From contig CBFIBR010000010.1 in NCBI GenBank assembly GCA_965660935.1, forward strand, positions 1-61,627: DNA of 61,627 bases. Reading direction: 5' to 3'. The notes below the pieces were generated by a model. It was not told where the DNA came from, made no database searches, and saw nothing but the letters and a program-made list of their open reading frames with translations. The DNA is from UBA1172 sp002457135 (GTDB lineage: Bacteria; Pseudomonadota; Alphaproteobacteria; Puniceispirillales; UBA1172). Shown piece after piece: positions 32,208 through 40,830 of the stretch (positions within the stretch are counted from its first letter, which is position 1; each line of letters begins with the position of its first letter). The position numbers and the translations under genes were made by a program.

Positions 32208-33449
32208 ATGGCCAAGTCCCTCTCCTCCACCCATAGCGTGCTAATTATCGGCGCCAGCCATGCCGGTATTTCAATGGCAGAACAGCTCCGTAAAAACGGC
32301 TTTGAGGGCCGCATCACCATGCTTGACCGTGAGGCGGGCATGCCGATGGAAAGGCCGCCGTTATCAAAGGCCTGGCTGGTGGAAAAACCTGATGCCGATG
32401 ACCCCCGCTTCCTGATGCGGCAGGCCAGCTGGTTTGAGGAATTCAGGATCGATTTCAAACCCGGGGCAGAGGTTGTCAGCATTGATGCCCCCGCCCAGAC
32501 AGCCCGCCTCGCCGATGGGGCCGAGCTTGGCTGGGACAGGCTGGTTCTGGCAACCGGCGCTATCCCCCGCCCGCTTCCCATTCCCGGCGGGGATGATCCG
32601 TCGGTGTTTGTGCTGAGGGTGCCGGGTGATGCCGCCCGCCTGTCGCAGGCGCTCGATGATGCGCGCCGTCTTGCGGTTGTCGGCGGCGGCTATATTGGGC
32701 TGGAGGTGGCGGCGAGTGCACGCAAGCGCGGGCTGGAGGTAACGGTGCTGGAAATGGCACCGCGTTTATTGGCGCGTGTCGCCAGTGCCGGGGCATCGGC
32801 CTTTTTTCATGGGCTGCACCAGGACCATGGCACCACGATCATGACCGGGGCCAGCGTGACGGGCATCAGCCGTTATGGTGATGAACTCCACCTGGTCACG
32901 GATGAAGGCACGGTCATGGCGGATGCTGTTGTGGCCGGGATCGGGGTGGTCCCTGATCTGGCGCTTGCCGACAGCATCGGGGTTGAAACCGGGAATGGAT
33001 ACAAGGTCAACGCGCAGTATGAAACCGGTCATGGCGGGGTCTTCGCCATTGGTGATGTTGCCCTGCCTGATGAGGGGTATATGGGCGGTACCATGCGCAT
33101 CGAATCGGTTCACCATGCCCAGATGAGCGCGGAGATCGCCGCCGCCGCCATGATGGGCAACCCCGCAAAGGGTCATGAAGTGCCGTGGTTCTGGTCGGAT
33201 CAATACGATCGCAAGCTGCAATCGGCCGGTATCGTTCCCGCCGGGGCAGAGACAGTCTCACGCCTGGGGCGCAGGGAAGGCGCGACCTCTTTCTGGTCAT
33301 TCCTTGGCGACCAGCTCAAGGCCGTGGAGGCCATCAATGATCCGCAGGCCTATACCATCGGCCGCATGGTGATTGAAGCTGGGCTTGATCTCAGCCCTGA
33401 TCAGGCCTCCGACAGCGGTTTCGACCTGAAATCCCTGATGCGCCGCTAG
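32208..33449 (+). CDS. FAD-dependent ferredoxin/rubredoxin reductase family protein
   Basis: A 413-residue pyridine-nucleotide-disulfide-type flavoprotein of the CamA/ThcD group. It has the FAD fold VLIIGASHAGISMAEQLR, RPPLSK, the NAD fold LAVVGGGYIGLEVAASARKRG, the second FAD motif GGVFAIGDVA and a C-terminal Reductase_C domain with WFWSDQYDRKLQ. It would pass electrons from NADH to a ferredoxin serving an oxygenase, but no ferredoxin or oxygenase gene is adjacent. A GGAAAAGG ribosome site precedes the ATG. Confidence 0.9.
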   Translation: MAKSLSSTHSVLIIGASHAGISMAEQLRKNGFEGRITMLDREAGMPMERPPLSKAWLVEKPDADDPRFLMRQASWFEEFRIDFKPGAEVVSIDAPAQTARLADGAELGWDRLVLATGAIPRPLPIPGGDDPSVFVLRVPGDAARLSQALDDARRLAVVGGGYIGLEVAASARKRGLEVTVLEMAPRLLARVASAGASAFFHGLHQDHGTTIMTGASVTGISRYGDELHLVTDEGTVMADAVVAGIGVVPDLALADSIGVETGNGYKVNAQYETGHGGVFAIGDVALPDEGYMGGTMRIESVHHAQMSAEIAAAAMMGNPAKGHEVPWFWSDQYDRKLQSAGIVPAGAETVSRLGRREGATSFWSFLGDQLKAVEAINDPQAYTIGRMVIEAGLDLSPDQASDSGFDLKSLMRR

Positions 33450-33489
33450 CAGCGATTGCCGGAACCCTTATTGAAGCCTGGATAGGAAG

Positions 33490-33523
33490 CCCGTGAAAAA
33501 CGGGTTGGGTAATTATATTACCC
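33490..33523. promoter_or_regulatory. Two adjacent inverted repeats upstream of the TRAP operon
   Basis: CCCGT-GAAAA-ACGGG (33490-33504) is followed at once by GGGTAAT-TAT-ATTACCC (33507-33523), a perfect 7-bp inverted repeat. They lie 40-75 bp past the reductase stop and about 210 bp before the TRAP binding-protein gene. With no U-run, termination is doubtful; a regulator site is possible. Confidence 0.45.
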
Positions 33524-33615
33524 TGATTTGGTCTTCAACAGCGTAAAATTGCAAAAATATAAGGCTGAATATCTCAAATATTTTATAAAACGGATTGATA
33601 AGGGCAGTATATGGA

Positions 33616-33644
33616 TTGACCTTAATAGGAAAAAGAACATAGTT
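33616..33644 (+). promoter_or_regulatory. Possible promoter of the TRAP transporter operon
   Basis: TTGACC at 33616-33621 in an AT-rich stretch, followed 17-18 bp later by TAGTTT-type sequence near 33640. The -10 is poor, so the exact position is uncertain. The whole 33450-33731 gap is AT-rich compared with its surroundings and has no gene. A small dyad GTGTA-T-TACAC (33704-33714) lies just before the ribosome site. Confidence 0.35.
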
Positions 33645-33731
33645 TATATTTCGCAAATGCTGTGCTGTTTCTGATGGGATGGCAACGCTAACGTATAGAA
33701 ATCGTGTATTACACATGGTGAGGAGATAAAC

Positions 33732-34820
33732 ATGAAACGCCGTGAATTTATGACTAAAGCCGGTATCGGTGGTGTCGCAACCGCTACCGCACTGGCTACA
33801 CCTGCAATCGCTCAGGACCGTATTGAAATTGCCATGGTCTCAACCTGGCCACGTGACTTTCCGGGTCTTGGCACCGGTGCCCAGCGTTTTGCTGAGCGTC
33901 TTGGTGACGTGACCGATGGCCGTATTCAGGTAACCTACTACGCTGCCGGTGAGCGCGTTGGCGCATTTGACAGCTTTGATGAAGTTGCTTCGGGCAACGC
34001 TCAAGCTTATCACGCCGCTGACTACTACTGGAAGGGCAAGCACCCTGGCTGGGCTTACTTCACCGCTGTTCCATTCGGTCTGGCCTATGCCGAGATGACC
34101 GCATGGCTTGAGTGGATGGGTGGTCAGGAACTCTATGACGAGCTTGCTGGCGAGTTTGGCCTGAAGTGTATCCCGATGGGCAACACCGGCGTTCAGTGGG
34201 GCGGCTGGTTCAACAAGGAAATCACCTCCGGTGATGACCTCAAGGGCCTGAAGATGCGTATTCCTGGTCTTGGTGGTGATGTCATGGCCAAGCTTGGTGC
34301 ATCGCCTGTGTCCCTGCCTGGTGGCCAGATTTACGAAAACCTCGTGTCCGGTGCCATTGACGCAACCGAGTGGGTTGGTCCATGGAACGATGAGGCCATG
34401 AAGTTCTACGAAGCCGCCAAGTACTACTACTACCCTGGCATGCATGAGCCTGCTTCCCAGCTGGCCGTTGGTTTCAACGCTTCCTTCTGGAGCAGCCTGT
34501 CTGAGAGCGATAAAGCCCTCGTCGGTGCTGTTGCCCAGGCTGAAAACGGCAACGTTATGGCTGAATACAACGCCAAGAACGGTGCCGCGCTTGAGCGTCT
34601 GCAAACTGAACAGGGTGTTGAGGTACGCGAATTCAACGAAGATGTTTACGAAGCATTCGGTCGTGGTGCTGCTGAAGTCTTTGCTGAAGTGGTCGAGCAT
34701 TCAGCAATGGCCCGCCGGATTCACGAATCCATGCTCAACGCACGGAAGATCGTGGGTGACTACGTTCAGCTTAATGATGTGGAATACATCAACAAGCGTA
34801 ACGCTGTTCTCGAAGGCTAA
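33732..34820 (+). CDS. TRAP transporter substrate-binding protein, TakP-like
   Basis: A 362-residue DctP-family periplasmic receptor with a Tat-type signal (MKRREFMTKAGIGG...AIAQ). The mature part has MVSTWPRDFPGLGTGAQRFAERL, PFGLAYAEMTAWLEWMGGQELYDEL, GNTGVQWGGWFNKEI, LKMRIPGLGGDVMAKLGASPVSLPGG and ATEWVGPWND, the pattern of 2-oxo-acid/hydroxyacid-binding TakP proteins. Codon use is biased to GCT/GGT/CGT compared with its neighbours, which suggests very high expression. A GAGGAG site and a terminator immediately after the gene support this. Next to dddP, a DMSP-related ligand is possible but unproven. Confidence 0.9.
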   Translation: MKRREFMTKAGIGGVATATALATPAIAQDRIEIAMVSTWPRDFPGLGTGAQRFAERLGDVTDGRIQVTYYAAGERVGAFDSFDEVASGNAQAYHAADYYWKGKHPGWAYFTAVPFGLAYAEMTAWLEWMGGQELYDELAGEFGLKCIPMGNTGVQWGGWFNKEITSGDDLKGLKMRIPGLGGDVMAKLGASPVSLPGGQIYENLVSGAIDATEWVGPWNDEAMKFYEAAKYYYYPGMHEPASQLAVGFNASFWSSLSESDKALVGAVAQAENGNVMAEYNAKNGAALERLQTEQGVEVREFNEDVYEAFGRGAAEVFAEVVEHSAMARRIHESMLNARKIVGDYVQLNDVEYINKRNAVLEG

Positions 34821-34831
34821 TCATTCAATGG

Positions 34832-34863
34832 AAAGGCGGGATTTTGTCCCGCCTTTTCGTTTT
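34832..34863 (+). terminator. Intrinsic terminator/attenuator after the TRAP binding-protein gene
   Basis: AAAGGCGGGA-ttttg-TCCCGCCTTTT, a 10-bp stem followed by a T-rich tail, lies 12 bp after the stop. It precedes the membrane subunits, so it would make the binding protein far more abundant than the permease. Confidence 0.9.
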
Positions 34864-34901
34864 CCTGTTTCATTTTTTAATGTTGGACTGCGTTTGTCTT
34901 G

Positions 34902-35927
34902 ATGACTGATTCGCTGACACTCAATCCATTTGTCTCGTGGTTTTGCCGCCTCCTTGGAAGCGGTAGTCTGGCCCTTGGCATTGTTGTGGTTGTAAACAAT
35001 TTCCTGACCTACGGCTATGGGCTGCCATCACCGATGTCGCTGTTCGGTGACGGGTTTTCCATTGGAGCGCTCTTTCAGGTAGCCCTGATCGCAGGCGCAA
35101 TAGGCTTTGCGTTCTGGTTCCCCATGCGCGGCAAAAAACTGAGTGACGATGCTATCCTGATGGATTTTGTATCGACCAAAATCATTACCATCGCATTCTG
35201 GGCGGTGCTGATGGTGGGTATTGCTGATGCCGTGCTGTCCTTCCTCAGGGTTGAGGACCTGCACGTCGCCATGTTTGGCCAGGATCTTGCCACCAAGATC
35301 GGTCTTGCGTCATGGCGCGGTGCCTTTATTCATATCCCGATCATGTTGCTGGCGGTCGTTATCGGCATGCGCGACAAATCGGTTTCCGTGGTCTGGCTCA
35401 TCCTCCTGGTGGTGCTGGCCGAACTGCTGATCGTGATTGCCCGTTTCGTCTTTGCCTATGAGCAGACATTCATGGGTGATCTGGTGCGGTTCTGGTACGC
35501 GGCGCTGTTCCTGTTTGCCAGTGCCTTTACCCTTAAGGAAGAAGGCCATGTCCGTGTTGATGTGATCTTTGCCGGTTTCAGGGAACGCACCAAGGCATGG
35601 GTCAACGCCACCGGAACAGCCTTTTTCGGCATTCCGCTGTGCTGGATCATCCTGTGGCGCGGGCTTTCGGGTAAATCCAGCCTGATCAACAGCCCGATGC
35701 TGAATTTTGAAACCTCGATGAGCGGCTTCGGGATGTATGTCAAATACCTGATGGCGGCCTTTCTGGTTGTTTTTGCGCTGTCGATGCTGGCGCAGTTCAC
35801 CTCCTATTTCTTAAGCGCCCTGTCGGTGCTTGATGGCGAAACCCCTCCCAAAAAGCCTGAGCGGGATGTTGACCGAGATACAGCTCCCGGGTCATCCACG
35901 GGGCAAGCGGTAGAGAAGGAAGCCTGA
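34902..35927 (+). CDS. TRAP transporter small membrane subunit (DctQ family), unusually large
   Basis: 341 residues from ATG 34902 (a TTG at 34899 is also in frame). The usual small subunit is about 160-200 residues. Here an extra N-terminal membrane part (about residues 1-120, two to three helices) precedes the DctQ-like part with FWYAALFLFASAFTLKEEGHVRVDVIF near residues 198-224. A Pro/Asp/Thr-rich tail follows. It is separated from the large-subunit gene by 3 bp. Extended DctQ subunits are known for some TakPQM-like systems. Confidence 0.85.
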   Translation: MTDSLTLNPFVSWFCRLLGSGSLALGIVVVVNNFLTYGYGLPSPMSLFGDGFSIGALFQVALIAGAIGFAFWFPMRGKKLSDDAILMDFVSTKIITIAFWAVLMVGIADAVLSFLRVEDLHVAMFGQDLATKIGLASWRGAFIHIPIMLLAVVIGMRDKSVSVVWLILLVVLAELLIVIARFVFAYEQTFMGDLVRFWYAALFLFASAFTLKEEGHVRVDVIFAGFRERTKAWVNATGTAFFGIPLCWIILWRGLSGKSSLINSPMLNFETSMSGFGMYVKYLMAAFLVVFALSMLAQFTSYFLSALSVLDGETPPKKPERDVDRDTAPGSSTGQAVEKEA

Positions 35928-35930
35928 TCG

Positions 35931-38582
35931 ATGGAACTGTTTTTTCTGGCACTTCTTTTCCTGACCATGATGTACGCCCTTGGCTCAGGCTATCCTGTTG
36001 CCTTTGCGTTGCCGGGTTCGGCCATCATCACGATTACGCTGGCTGGTCTGGCCGGGTATTTCTTTGCCGGCGATTCGGGGGCTTATTTCACCCAGGATGG
36101 CCCGATTGAATGGCTGACCGCCGGGGTGACCAATTTCCGGGGCATTTACTGGGAGGTTGAACGCGATACGCTGATCGCCATCCCGCTGTTTATTTTCATG
36201 GGGATCATGCTGCAACGGTCACGCATCGCCGAAGACCTGCTGGTTACCATGGCCCAGCTGTTTGGCCCGATCCCGGGCGGGCTGGGGATATCGGTGGTCT
36301 TTGTTGGTGCGCTGCTGGCCGCCACGACCGGGATTGTCGGTGCCACGGTTGTGGCCATGGGGCTGATCTCTCTGCCCGCCATGCTCCGCAACAATTATTC
36401 CAAACCATTGGCGACCGGGACGATCTGTGCCTCGGGGACGCTGGGGCAGATCATCCCGCCATCCATTGTGCTGATCATCCTGGCTGACCAGCTGGCCAGT
36501 GCCGCGGATCAGGCGGCATCCGAACGGAAAGCGCTTTATAAAGAGGCGACGGGCGAATTTTCCATGCCCTCGACACTGGATATCGTTTCCACGAGCGCCG
36601 GTGACATGTTCCTTGGTGCGTTCGTCCCGGGGCTTGTCCTTGTCGGTCTCTACATGGCGTATATCCTGATTTCAGCCCTGCTTCGCCCGGGGACAGCTCC
36701 GGCGGTTGTCTATGAGGGAAAGCTCATGACAGGGGCTTTCCTGAAAAAGGTTCTGCTGGCGCTGGTGCCGCCGCTGGTTCTGATCTTTGCCGTGTTGGGG
36801 TCTATTATTGGCGGTATCGCCACCGTCAACCAGGCGGGTGCCATCGGGGCGATCGGGGCCACGATCATGGCGGGCTACAGGCTGCGTGAAGGCCATAAGG
36901 ATGCCTATCATCCGGCCATTCTCAGCATTGTCTCGCTGGTGATGCTGTTCATCCTGACGCAGGTATTCAGCCTCAACATCCGCACCATCAATACCGGGTT
37001 TGACATGATCGGTGTGTTCCTCGCGATGATCGCGGTCGGGGCGTTCTGTGTTTCGATCGGCTGGTCGTTCTGGCGGACCTTCAAAATCGAAGACACCTTG
37101 AACGGGGTCATGGTTGAGAGCGCCAAGACCACATCGATGGTGTTCATCATTCTGCTGGGTGCCGCGATGCTTACCGCTGCCTTCAGGGGTTTTGGCGGTG
37201 AAGAGATCGTCAAGCATTTCCTGACCGGTCTGCCGGGCGGGTTCTGGTCACAGTTCATTGTGGTCATGCTGGTGATCTTCCTGCTTGGTTTCTTCCTCGA
37301 TTTCATTGAAATCGCCGTTGTTGTGGTGCCGATTGTCTCACCGATCCTGCTCGCTGATCCGACCGCCAATGTTACCGCTGTCTGGCTCGGGGTGATGATC
37401 GGGCTGAATATCCAGACATCGTTCCTGACACCGCCCTTTGGCTTTGCGCTGTTCTATCTGCGCGGGGTTGCATCCAGCGCGGTCAAGACGCTGGATATCT
37501 ACAAGGGCGTGATCCCTTTCATCCTGCTCCAGCTGCTGGGGCTTGCGATTGTCGGGTTCTACCCGCCACTGGTGAACTATCTGCCGGTCAGCACATACCT
37601 GACCTCGGAAACAGCACCACCACCCAAGAACCCGCGCCTGCAAGCCTGCCTTGAGGATTACCTCTTTACCTATTACCTCAATGAGCGTGACGCGATTGAA
37701 GCCGCAACAGGGCGTGTTGCCAGCCTTGATCTGTCGGCATTGCCGCCCGCAACGGTCAAGAAGCTGACCGGAACCACGGATGCAGTCACAGGCATTTTCG
37801 GGCAGGTTGAGGCTATTCGTGAAGCCGAAGCCAATCTTGAAATCGGCGCCCAGGGTTACCGCGCTATCCATGGTGACGTGCGCCAGATTGAGCGTGATAT
37901 CCGCCGCATGACCCGTGAAAGCGACAACCTCAAGAAAGAGTTGCGCGGCATTGATGATCCGTCCCAGCGTGAAGACATCAAGGCCCATATGGATGAGATC
38001 GCGGCCGAGATCGAGGCCCTCAGGGCTCAGATTCCAGCCGAGTGGAAAGATGCCAACAAGGAATTCAAAAAGCTGCGGGTTGCGCTCAACAAGGAACAGC
38101 GGACCTATCAGCGCAGTGTCGATACGGCCTATGATGATCTGGTTGAAACCATCGCTATCTTCCGTGATGCGGATGCCCTCGCCGCGCTTGAGGGGGATAT
38201 CATGGCGCTCCCGGGCATGATCAACATGGATGAATATGATCCTGCCGCCGAACAGGCCGTCAAGGATACCGCCAAGGCCATCAGCAAGATCGCTGGCGGA
38301 AACGCCATCGCCTCCTCCCTGACCAAGGCGGCGAAATCATTTGGCAAGCGCCGCTTCAAGCCGAAGAAAGGCATGAAGTCACTGGATAAGGCCATCGCCG
38401 CGTTCGAAAAGGATGTGGCGGGGCGGCAGGCTGGTGTTCCTCTCCTGCCCGCGCTTGAAGAGTATGAGCTGTATATCCGCAACACCATTGGCCTGCGCCA
38501 GCAGGACAGGCTGACCAATGAGCAGGCCGCCGCCATTTCAGGCTGTCTTGCCCAGCATCGTGATATCTCGCTTCACTTCTAG
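35931..38582 (+). CDS. TRAP transporter large membrane subunit (DctM family) with C-terminal coiled-coil extension
   Basis: 883 residues, about twice the usual 425-450. Residues 1 to about 555 are the DctM permease, with GYPVAFALPGSA, LIAIPLFIFMGIMLQRSRIAEDLL, GGLGISVVFVGALLAATTGIVGATVVAMGLI, TLGQIIPPSIVLIILADQ and NIQTSFLTPPFGFALFYLRGVA, and some enlarged loops. From about residue 560 a hydrophilic tail of about 320 residues follows: NPRLQACLEDYLF, long Glu/Lys/Arg-rich heptads (about 640-740) and a Lys-rich patch (KRRFKPKKGMK). There is no stop or shift between the parts, so it is a true fusion. The tail's role is unknown; it probably lies on one face of the membrane and binds a partner. 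Confidence 0.9.
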   Translation: MELFFLALLFLTMMYALGSGYPVAFALPGSAIITITLAGLAGYFFAGDSGAYFTQDGPIEWLTAGVTNFRGIYWEVERDTLIAIPLFIFMGIMLQRSRIAEDLLVTMAQLFGPIPGGLGISVVFVGALLAATTGIVGATVVAMGLISLPAMLRNNYSKPLATGTICASGTLGQIIPPSIVLIILADQLASAADQAASERKALYKEATGEFSMPSTLDIVSTSAGDMFLGAFVPGLVLVGLYMAYILISALLRPGTAPAVVYEGKLMTGAFLKKVLLALVPPLVLIFAVLGSIIGGIATVNQAGAIGAIGATIMAGYRLREGHKDAYHPAILSIVSLVMLFILTQVFSLNIRTINTGFDMIGVFLAMIAVGAFCVSIGWSFWRTFKIEDTLNGVMVESAKTTSMVFIILLGAAMLTAAFRGFGGEEIVKHFLTGLPGGFWSQFIVVMLVIFLLGFFLDFIEIAVVVVPIVSPILLADPTANVTAVWLGVMIGLNIQTSFLTPPFGFALFYLRGVASSAVKTLDIYKGVIPFILLQLLGLAIVGFYPPLVNYLPVSTYLTSETAPPPKNPRLQACLEDYLFTYYLNERDAIEAATGRVASLDLSALPPATVKKLTGTTDAVTGIFGQVEAIREAEANLEIGAQGYRAIHGDVRQIERDIRRMTRESDNLKKELRGIDDPSQREDIKAHMDEIAAEIEALRAQIPAEWKDANKEFKKLRVALNKEQRTYQRSVDTAYDDLVETIAIFRDADALAALEGDIMALPGMINMDEYDPAAEQAVKDTAKAISKIAGGNAIASSLTKAAKSFGKRRFKPKKGMKSLDKAIAAFEKDVAGRQAGVPLLPALEEYELYIRNTIGLRQQDRLTNEQAAAISGCLAQHRDISLHF

Positions 38583-38603
38583 ACAGATGATGATCAGACG
38601 AAT

Positions 38604-38628
38604 GGCCCGGCCCTGTGCCGGGCTTTTT
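38604..38628 (+). terminator. Intrinsic terminator after TRAP operon
   Basis: GCCCGGC-cctgt-GCCGGGC followed by TTTTTC, a 7-bp perfect stem with a T-run, 22 bp after the large-subunit stop. It separates the TRAP genes from dddP. Confidence 0.9.
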
Positions 38629-38662
38629 CATTCGGGCTTTTTCGCTCCCGGCTTTTTCGTTC
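38620..38662. repeat. Tandem repeat, 3 x 14-15 bp, copying the terminator's 3' arm and T-run
   Basis: Copies gggctttttcattc, gggctttttcgctcc and cggctttttcgttc. The first is the actual terminator tail and the next two are duplicates of it. Confidence 0.85.
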
Positions 38663-38736
38663 GGGTTGATTGATTTTACGATTGACGAACGCCGCCGGTG
38701 GGTTAGCGTAATAAGACCAACGTCAGAGGTGTGATC

Positions 38737-40077
38737 ATGACGCAGTCTCATTTCAGTGATACACGAAAAATCGACCCGTTGCGGAATAAGGCTGAAACAA
38801 CAGCAGCCTTGCCGGATGGCAGCCCCAGGGATAATGACCGCATTGAGATCGGCCCGACCCGGCTGGCCTTTGATGAATGGGCCGCCGCCGGGCTGACCGC
38901 GCCTGACCTCACCGGGATGCGGCAATGGCGGCTTGACCGGATCAGCGGCCAGTTGCAGGAACGTGATCTGGCCGGGGTGCTGATGTTTGATCCGCTCAAC
39001 ATCCGTTACGCCACCGACAGCACCAACATGCAGCTCTGGAACACGCATAACCCGTTCCGCGCCTGTCTGGTGACGGCGGATGGTCACATGGTGTTGTGGG
39101 ATTACAAGAACGCGCCCTTTCTGGCGGAGCATAACCCGCTGGTTCGGGAAGTGCGCTCCGGTGCCTCAATGTTCTATTTCGCCACGGGTGACCGGAGCGG
39201 TGATGCCGCGGGCAGGTTTGCCGCCCAGGTCAGTGATCTGCTGGCTGAACGGTCCGGCAACAATCGCCGCCTCGCCGTCGACAAGATCATGCTGCATGGC
39301 TACCACGCGCTGACTGATCTCGGCCTCAGGGTTGAGGATGGTGAAGAGGTGATGGAACACGCCCGCTCGATCAAGGGGGAGGATGATATCCTTGCCATGC
39401 GGTGCAGCATCCATGCCTGTGAGCAGGCGGTGAAGGCGATGGAAGATGCCGCCGCCCCGGGCATGAGTGAGGATGCCATCTGGGCGGTGCTGCATGCTGA
39501 AAATATTGCCCGTGGCGGGGAGTGGATTGAAACCCGGCTGCTTGCATCAGGCCCCCGCACCAACCCGTGGTTCCAGGAATGCGGCCCCCGGATTGTCCAG
39601 AATAACGAAATCCTCGCCTTTGATACCGACCTCATCGGGTGCTATGGCATCTGCACCGATATCTCCCGGACCTGGTTCCTCGGGGATGGGGAGCCGACCC
39701 GGGAAATGAAGGATGATTACCGCATCGCCCATGAGCATATCACCACCAACATGGAACTGATGAAGCCTGGCGTATCCTTCAGGGAGCTGACCTTTGGTGG
39801 TCATCAGCTGCCTGATATTTACCAGAAGCAGAAATATTCCTGCCGCTTCCATGGTGTCGGGCTGTGTGATGAATGGCCGCTCATCGCCTACCCTGACCAT
39901 TATGTCGAGGGCGCGTTTGATGCGGTGCTTGAGCCGGGCATGGTGCTGTGCGTTGAAGCGCTGGTGAGCCGTGAGGGCGGGGATTTTTCCATCAAGCTGG
40001 AGGATCAGGTGCTGGTTACCGAAGACGGTTATGAAAACCTGACCAGCTACCCGCATTGCCCCCGCTTGCTGGGCTAG
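38737..40077 (+). CDS. dddP: Dimethylsulfoniopropionate (DMSP) lyase DddP
   Basis: Cleaves DMSP to dimethyl sulfide and acrylate. It is an M24-peptidase-fold metalloenzyme of 446 residues, the normal DddP length. The N-terminal HFSDTRKIDP, DNDRIEIGPT, RYATDSTNMQLWNTHNPFRA, GGEWIETRLLASGPRTNPWFQECGPR and MHGVGLCDEWP-like (FHGVGLCDEWP) stretches are specific to DddP, as I recall them from Roseobacter proteins. The six metal ligands fall at D296, D298, D308, H372, E407 and E422, each one residue later than in the characterised Ruegeria enzyme. ATG 38737 has CAGAGG upstream. Cytoplasmic; a terminator separates it from the TRAP genes. Confidence 0.95.
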   Translation: MTQSHFSDTRKIDPLRNKAETTAALPDGSPRDNDRIEIGPTRLAFDEWAAAGLTAPDLTGMRQWRLDRISGQLQERDLAGVLMFDPLNIRYATDSTNMQLWNTHNPFRACLVTADGHMVLWDYKNAPFLAEHNPLVREVRSGASMFYFATGDRSGDAAGRFAAQVSDLLAERSGNNRRLAVDKIMLHGYHALTDLGLRVEDGEEVMEHARSIKGEDDILAMRCSIHACEQAVKAMEDAAAPGMSEDAIWAVLHAENIARGGEWIETRLLASGPRTNPWFQECGPRIVQNNEILAFDTDLIGCYGICTDISRTWFLGDGEPTREMKDDYRIAHEHITTNMELMKPGVSFRELTFGGHQLPDIYQKQKYSCRFHGVGLCDEWPLIAYPDHYVEGAFDAVLEPGMVLCVEALVSREGGDFSIKLEDQVLVTEDGYENLTSYPHCPRLLG

Positions 40078-40118
40078 TCGCCTGCCATGCTGAATGAAAC
40101 AACGGGTGTTCCGGCTGA

Positions 40119-40673
40119 TCAGTCGGTCAGCCTGACCTTGCCGATATGCGGCAGGTTGCGGTTGTTTTCGGCATAGTCGATCCCGTAGCCGACAACAAAC
40201 TCATCAGGGATATCAAACCCGGTCCAGCGCATCGGCACCTCCACCTCACGCCGTGACGGCTTGTTGAGCAGGCAGCAGACCTCAAGACTGCGCGGGTTGC
40301 GGGTGTTGAGGATATTCATGACCTGGGCGAGGGTGTGGCCGGTATCGACAATGTCTTCCACCACCAGCACGTCAATGCCGCCGATTTCGGCATCAAGGTC
40401 CTTGCGGATGCGAACCTCACGGCTGGAGATCATGCCCGTGCCATAGCTCGACACCGTCATGAAATCGACCTCAACCGGCAGGTCCAGCCGCCGCACCAGA
40501 TCGGCAATGAACATGAAAGACCCGCGCAACAGCCCGACCACCACCAGTTTCGGGCAACCGTTTTCCATCTGCTTGTAATGGCTGTTGATCTCCCTCGCCA
40601 GCGTAGTAACACGGGCGGTAATCTCACTCTCCGGGATAAGAATATCGATATCGTAAGACGGGGTATCGTTCAT
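40119..40673 (-). CDS. hpt: Hypoxanthine phosphoribosyltransferase
   Basis: Purine salvage enzyme. ATG 40673 (MNDTPSYDIDILI) gives 184 residues, the usual Hpt length; the frame runs on to 40892 without family resemblance. The PRPP motif VLVVEDIVDTGHTL, GLLRGSFMFIADLVRRL and the base-binding DIPDEFVVGYGIDY are present. It is transcribed away from the hydroxyacid dehydrogenase gene. It complements the separate Gpt at 4.1 kb. Confidence 0.95.
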   Translation of the reverse strand: MNDTPSYDIDILIPESEITARVTTLAREINSHYKQMENGCPKLVVVGLLRGSFMFIADLVRRLDLPVEVDFMTVSSYGTGMISSREVRIRKDLDAEIGGIDVLVVEDIVDTGHTLAQVMNILNTRNPRSLEVCCLLNKPSRREVEVPMRWTGFDIPDEFVVGYGIDYAENNRNLPHIGKVRLTD

Positions 40674-40830
40674 GCGGAACCCTTTGCAACAGGATGCAGA
40701 ATATATACCACGCCCGTGGCTCAACAGCCAGCAACAAAGCCTCTCAATCGGTGCGATGAGCGGGAAAGCCTGTTGTATTAATGGCCATGCTTTTGCAAGA
40801 TGGAGGCAACATTTGAACCGGAGGAAAAAC

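Noticed and set aside
33704..33714. GTGTATTACAC dyad before the TRAP receptor as a defined operator
   Set aside because: Eleven bases with 5-bp arms are too short to support a separate call; it is mentioned only in the promoter entry.
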